Below are positions 5,939 through 6,499 of a DNA stretch of 6,499 bases, one piece after another (positions within the stretch are counted from its first letter, which is position 1; each line of letters starts with the position of its first letter). The translations under genes were made by a program, and so were the position numbers. The notes beneath the pieces were generated by a model, which saw only the letters and a program-made list of their open reading frames with translations, had not been told where the DNA came from and made no database searches. Source of the DNA: Elusimicrobia bacterium CG08_land_8_20_14_0_20_44_26 (GTDB lineage: Bacteria > CG03); the NCBI GenBank assembly GCA_002779055.1, contig PEXM01000018.1, positions 1-6,499 on the forward strand. Direction: 5' to 3'.

Positions 5939-6499
5939 ATGAACATTTCACACATACATCAGATACTCAGAGCGCAAGTAAAAAAAGCCAGCCGTCATCT
6001 CGCCTCTTTGAAGGATGATGAAAGAAACCGTATACTCGTTAAAATTGCGCGCGGAATTGAGCATCAGGCGGGGGAAATACTAAAAGCAAACAAAATTGAT
6101 GTTTCAAAAGCCCGCCGCCTCGGCAAAAGCGAGGCCTTTATAGACCGGCTCACACTCACAAAAGAAAGGATAAGTGTTATGGCTTCGCAGGTGAGGGTTG
6201 TCGCCTCTCTTAAAACACCGCTCGGAAATGTTATCAAAGAATGGAAGAGACCCAATGGTTTGCTCATAAAAAAAATAAGCGTTCCCATCGGAATCATTTT
6301 CATAATTTATGAATCAAGACCGAATGTCACAAGTGATTCTGCCGCTTTGTGCCTTAAATCCGGCAATGCCACTGTCCTTCGCGGCGGGTCGGATTCCATC
6401 GCCTCCAACAGGGCGATATACGGGGCTATCGCGGCGGCTCTTCCGAAGAACCTCAAAGAGGCCGTTTTTTTTGTTGACGACACAAACAGGGAAACGGTA
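5939..6499 (+). CDS. proA: Glutamate-5-semialdehyde dehydrogenase (gamma-glutamyl phosphate reductase), N-terminal 187 residues; cut by window edge
   Basis: Second step of proline synthesis: reduces gamma-glutamyl phosphate with NADPH to glutamate-5-semialdehyde. The frame from ATG 5939 is open to the last base of the window (187 codons); the family is about 415 aa, so the catalytic cysteine, normally near residue 250-260, lies outside. Seen: an N-terminal helical region with ARGIEHQAGEILKANKIDV (37-55) and LIDRLTLT-type FIDRLTLTKERI (67-78); RPNGLLIKKISVPIGIIFIIYESRPNVT (104-131, with Phe where many ProA have Gly before IIYESRPNVT); then LCLKSGNATVLRGGSDSIASN (137-157). These are hallmark ProA blocks of the aldehyde dehydrogenase superfamily. 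The start fits the family. No strong ribosome binding site is visible; a promoter is suggested just upstream. It lies 56 nt after truA. Confidence 0.94.
   Translation, partial: MNISHIHQILRAQVKKASRHLASLKDDERNRILVKIARGIEHQAGEILKANKIDVSKARRLGKSEAFIDRLTLTKERISVMASQVRVVASLKTPLGNVIKEWKRPNGLLIKKISVPIGIIFIIYESRPNVTSDSAALCLKSGNATVLRGGSDSIASNRAIYGAIAAALPKNLKEAVFFVDDTNRETV

Noticed and set aside
1..6499. A wholly new multi-gene system, mobile element, CRISPR array or RNA gene
   Set aside because: All coding space is filled by known families, and no transposase, integrase, terminal repeat pair, spacer array or tRNA-like fold was seen. The gaps hold only the repeats and sites listed.

Overview
The window reads as a stretch of bacterial chromosome with every gene on the + strand. 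It runs from the end of a type IV pilus operon into a set of housekeeping and amino-acid biosynthesis genes. Protein families are clear for all six complete genes and for the partial gene at the right edge. Pilus retraction and assembly genes plus a MurG-type glycosyltransferase point to a diderm-type, peptidoglycan-making bacterium. The proteins look like family members from a poorly sampled phylum. Candidates such as Elusimicrobiota or Omnitrophota come to mind from general resemblance in gene content and style, but this is inference; no taxonomic marker lies in the window.

Layout. At 1-41 there is probably the last dozen codons of an upstream gene. Then pilT (38-1102), pilC (1102-2328) and a murG-like gene (2329-3447) are packed with overlapping or abutting ends (ATGA, TAATG, TGA/TTG), so they are almost certainly one translationally coupled operon. 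A bulged hairpin covers the murG stop codon (3417-3466). yjbQ (3495-3914) follows. Its last codons and its stop lie in short tandem repeats that continue into a 191-nt gap. That gap (3915-4105) is the most unusual DNA here. It holds in-phase 8-mers and 7-mers with no C at all, then a nearly G-free tract with six C-runs (a G-quadruplex motif on the - strand), then three copies of an AAAGGGG element. The last copy is also the ribosome binding site of asd. asd (4106-5143), truA (start probably 5148, end 5882) and proA (5939 to beyond the right edge) follow. A good sigma-70-type promoter lies just before proA.

How the genes fit together. PilT is the retraction ATPase and PilC the inner-membrane platform of a type IV pilus; a MurG-like enzyme translated from the same message would tie peptidoglycan lipid II synthesis to pilus expression. 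asd makes aspartate semialdehyde (lysine/diaminopimelate, methionine, threonine) and proA makes glutamate semialdehyde (proline). Both reduce an acyl phosphate with NADPH, and the tRNA pseudouridine synthase gene truA lies between them. yjbQ encodes a small conserved protein with reported weak thiamine-phosphate synthase activity.

I found no mobile element, CRISPR array, RNA gene or recognisable new defence system. The candidates for something undescribed are the repeat and structure block before asd, the hairpin at the murG stop, and the pilus-linked divergent MurG.
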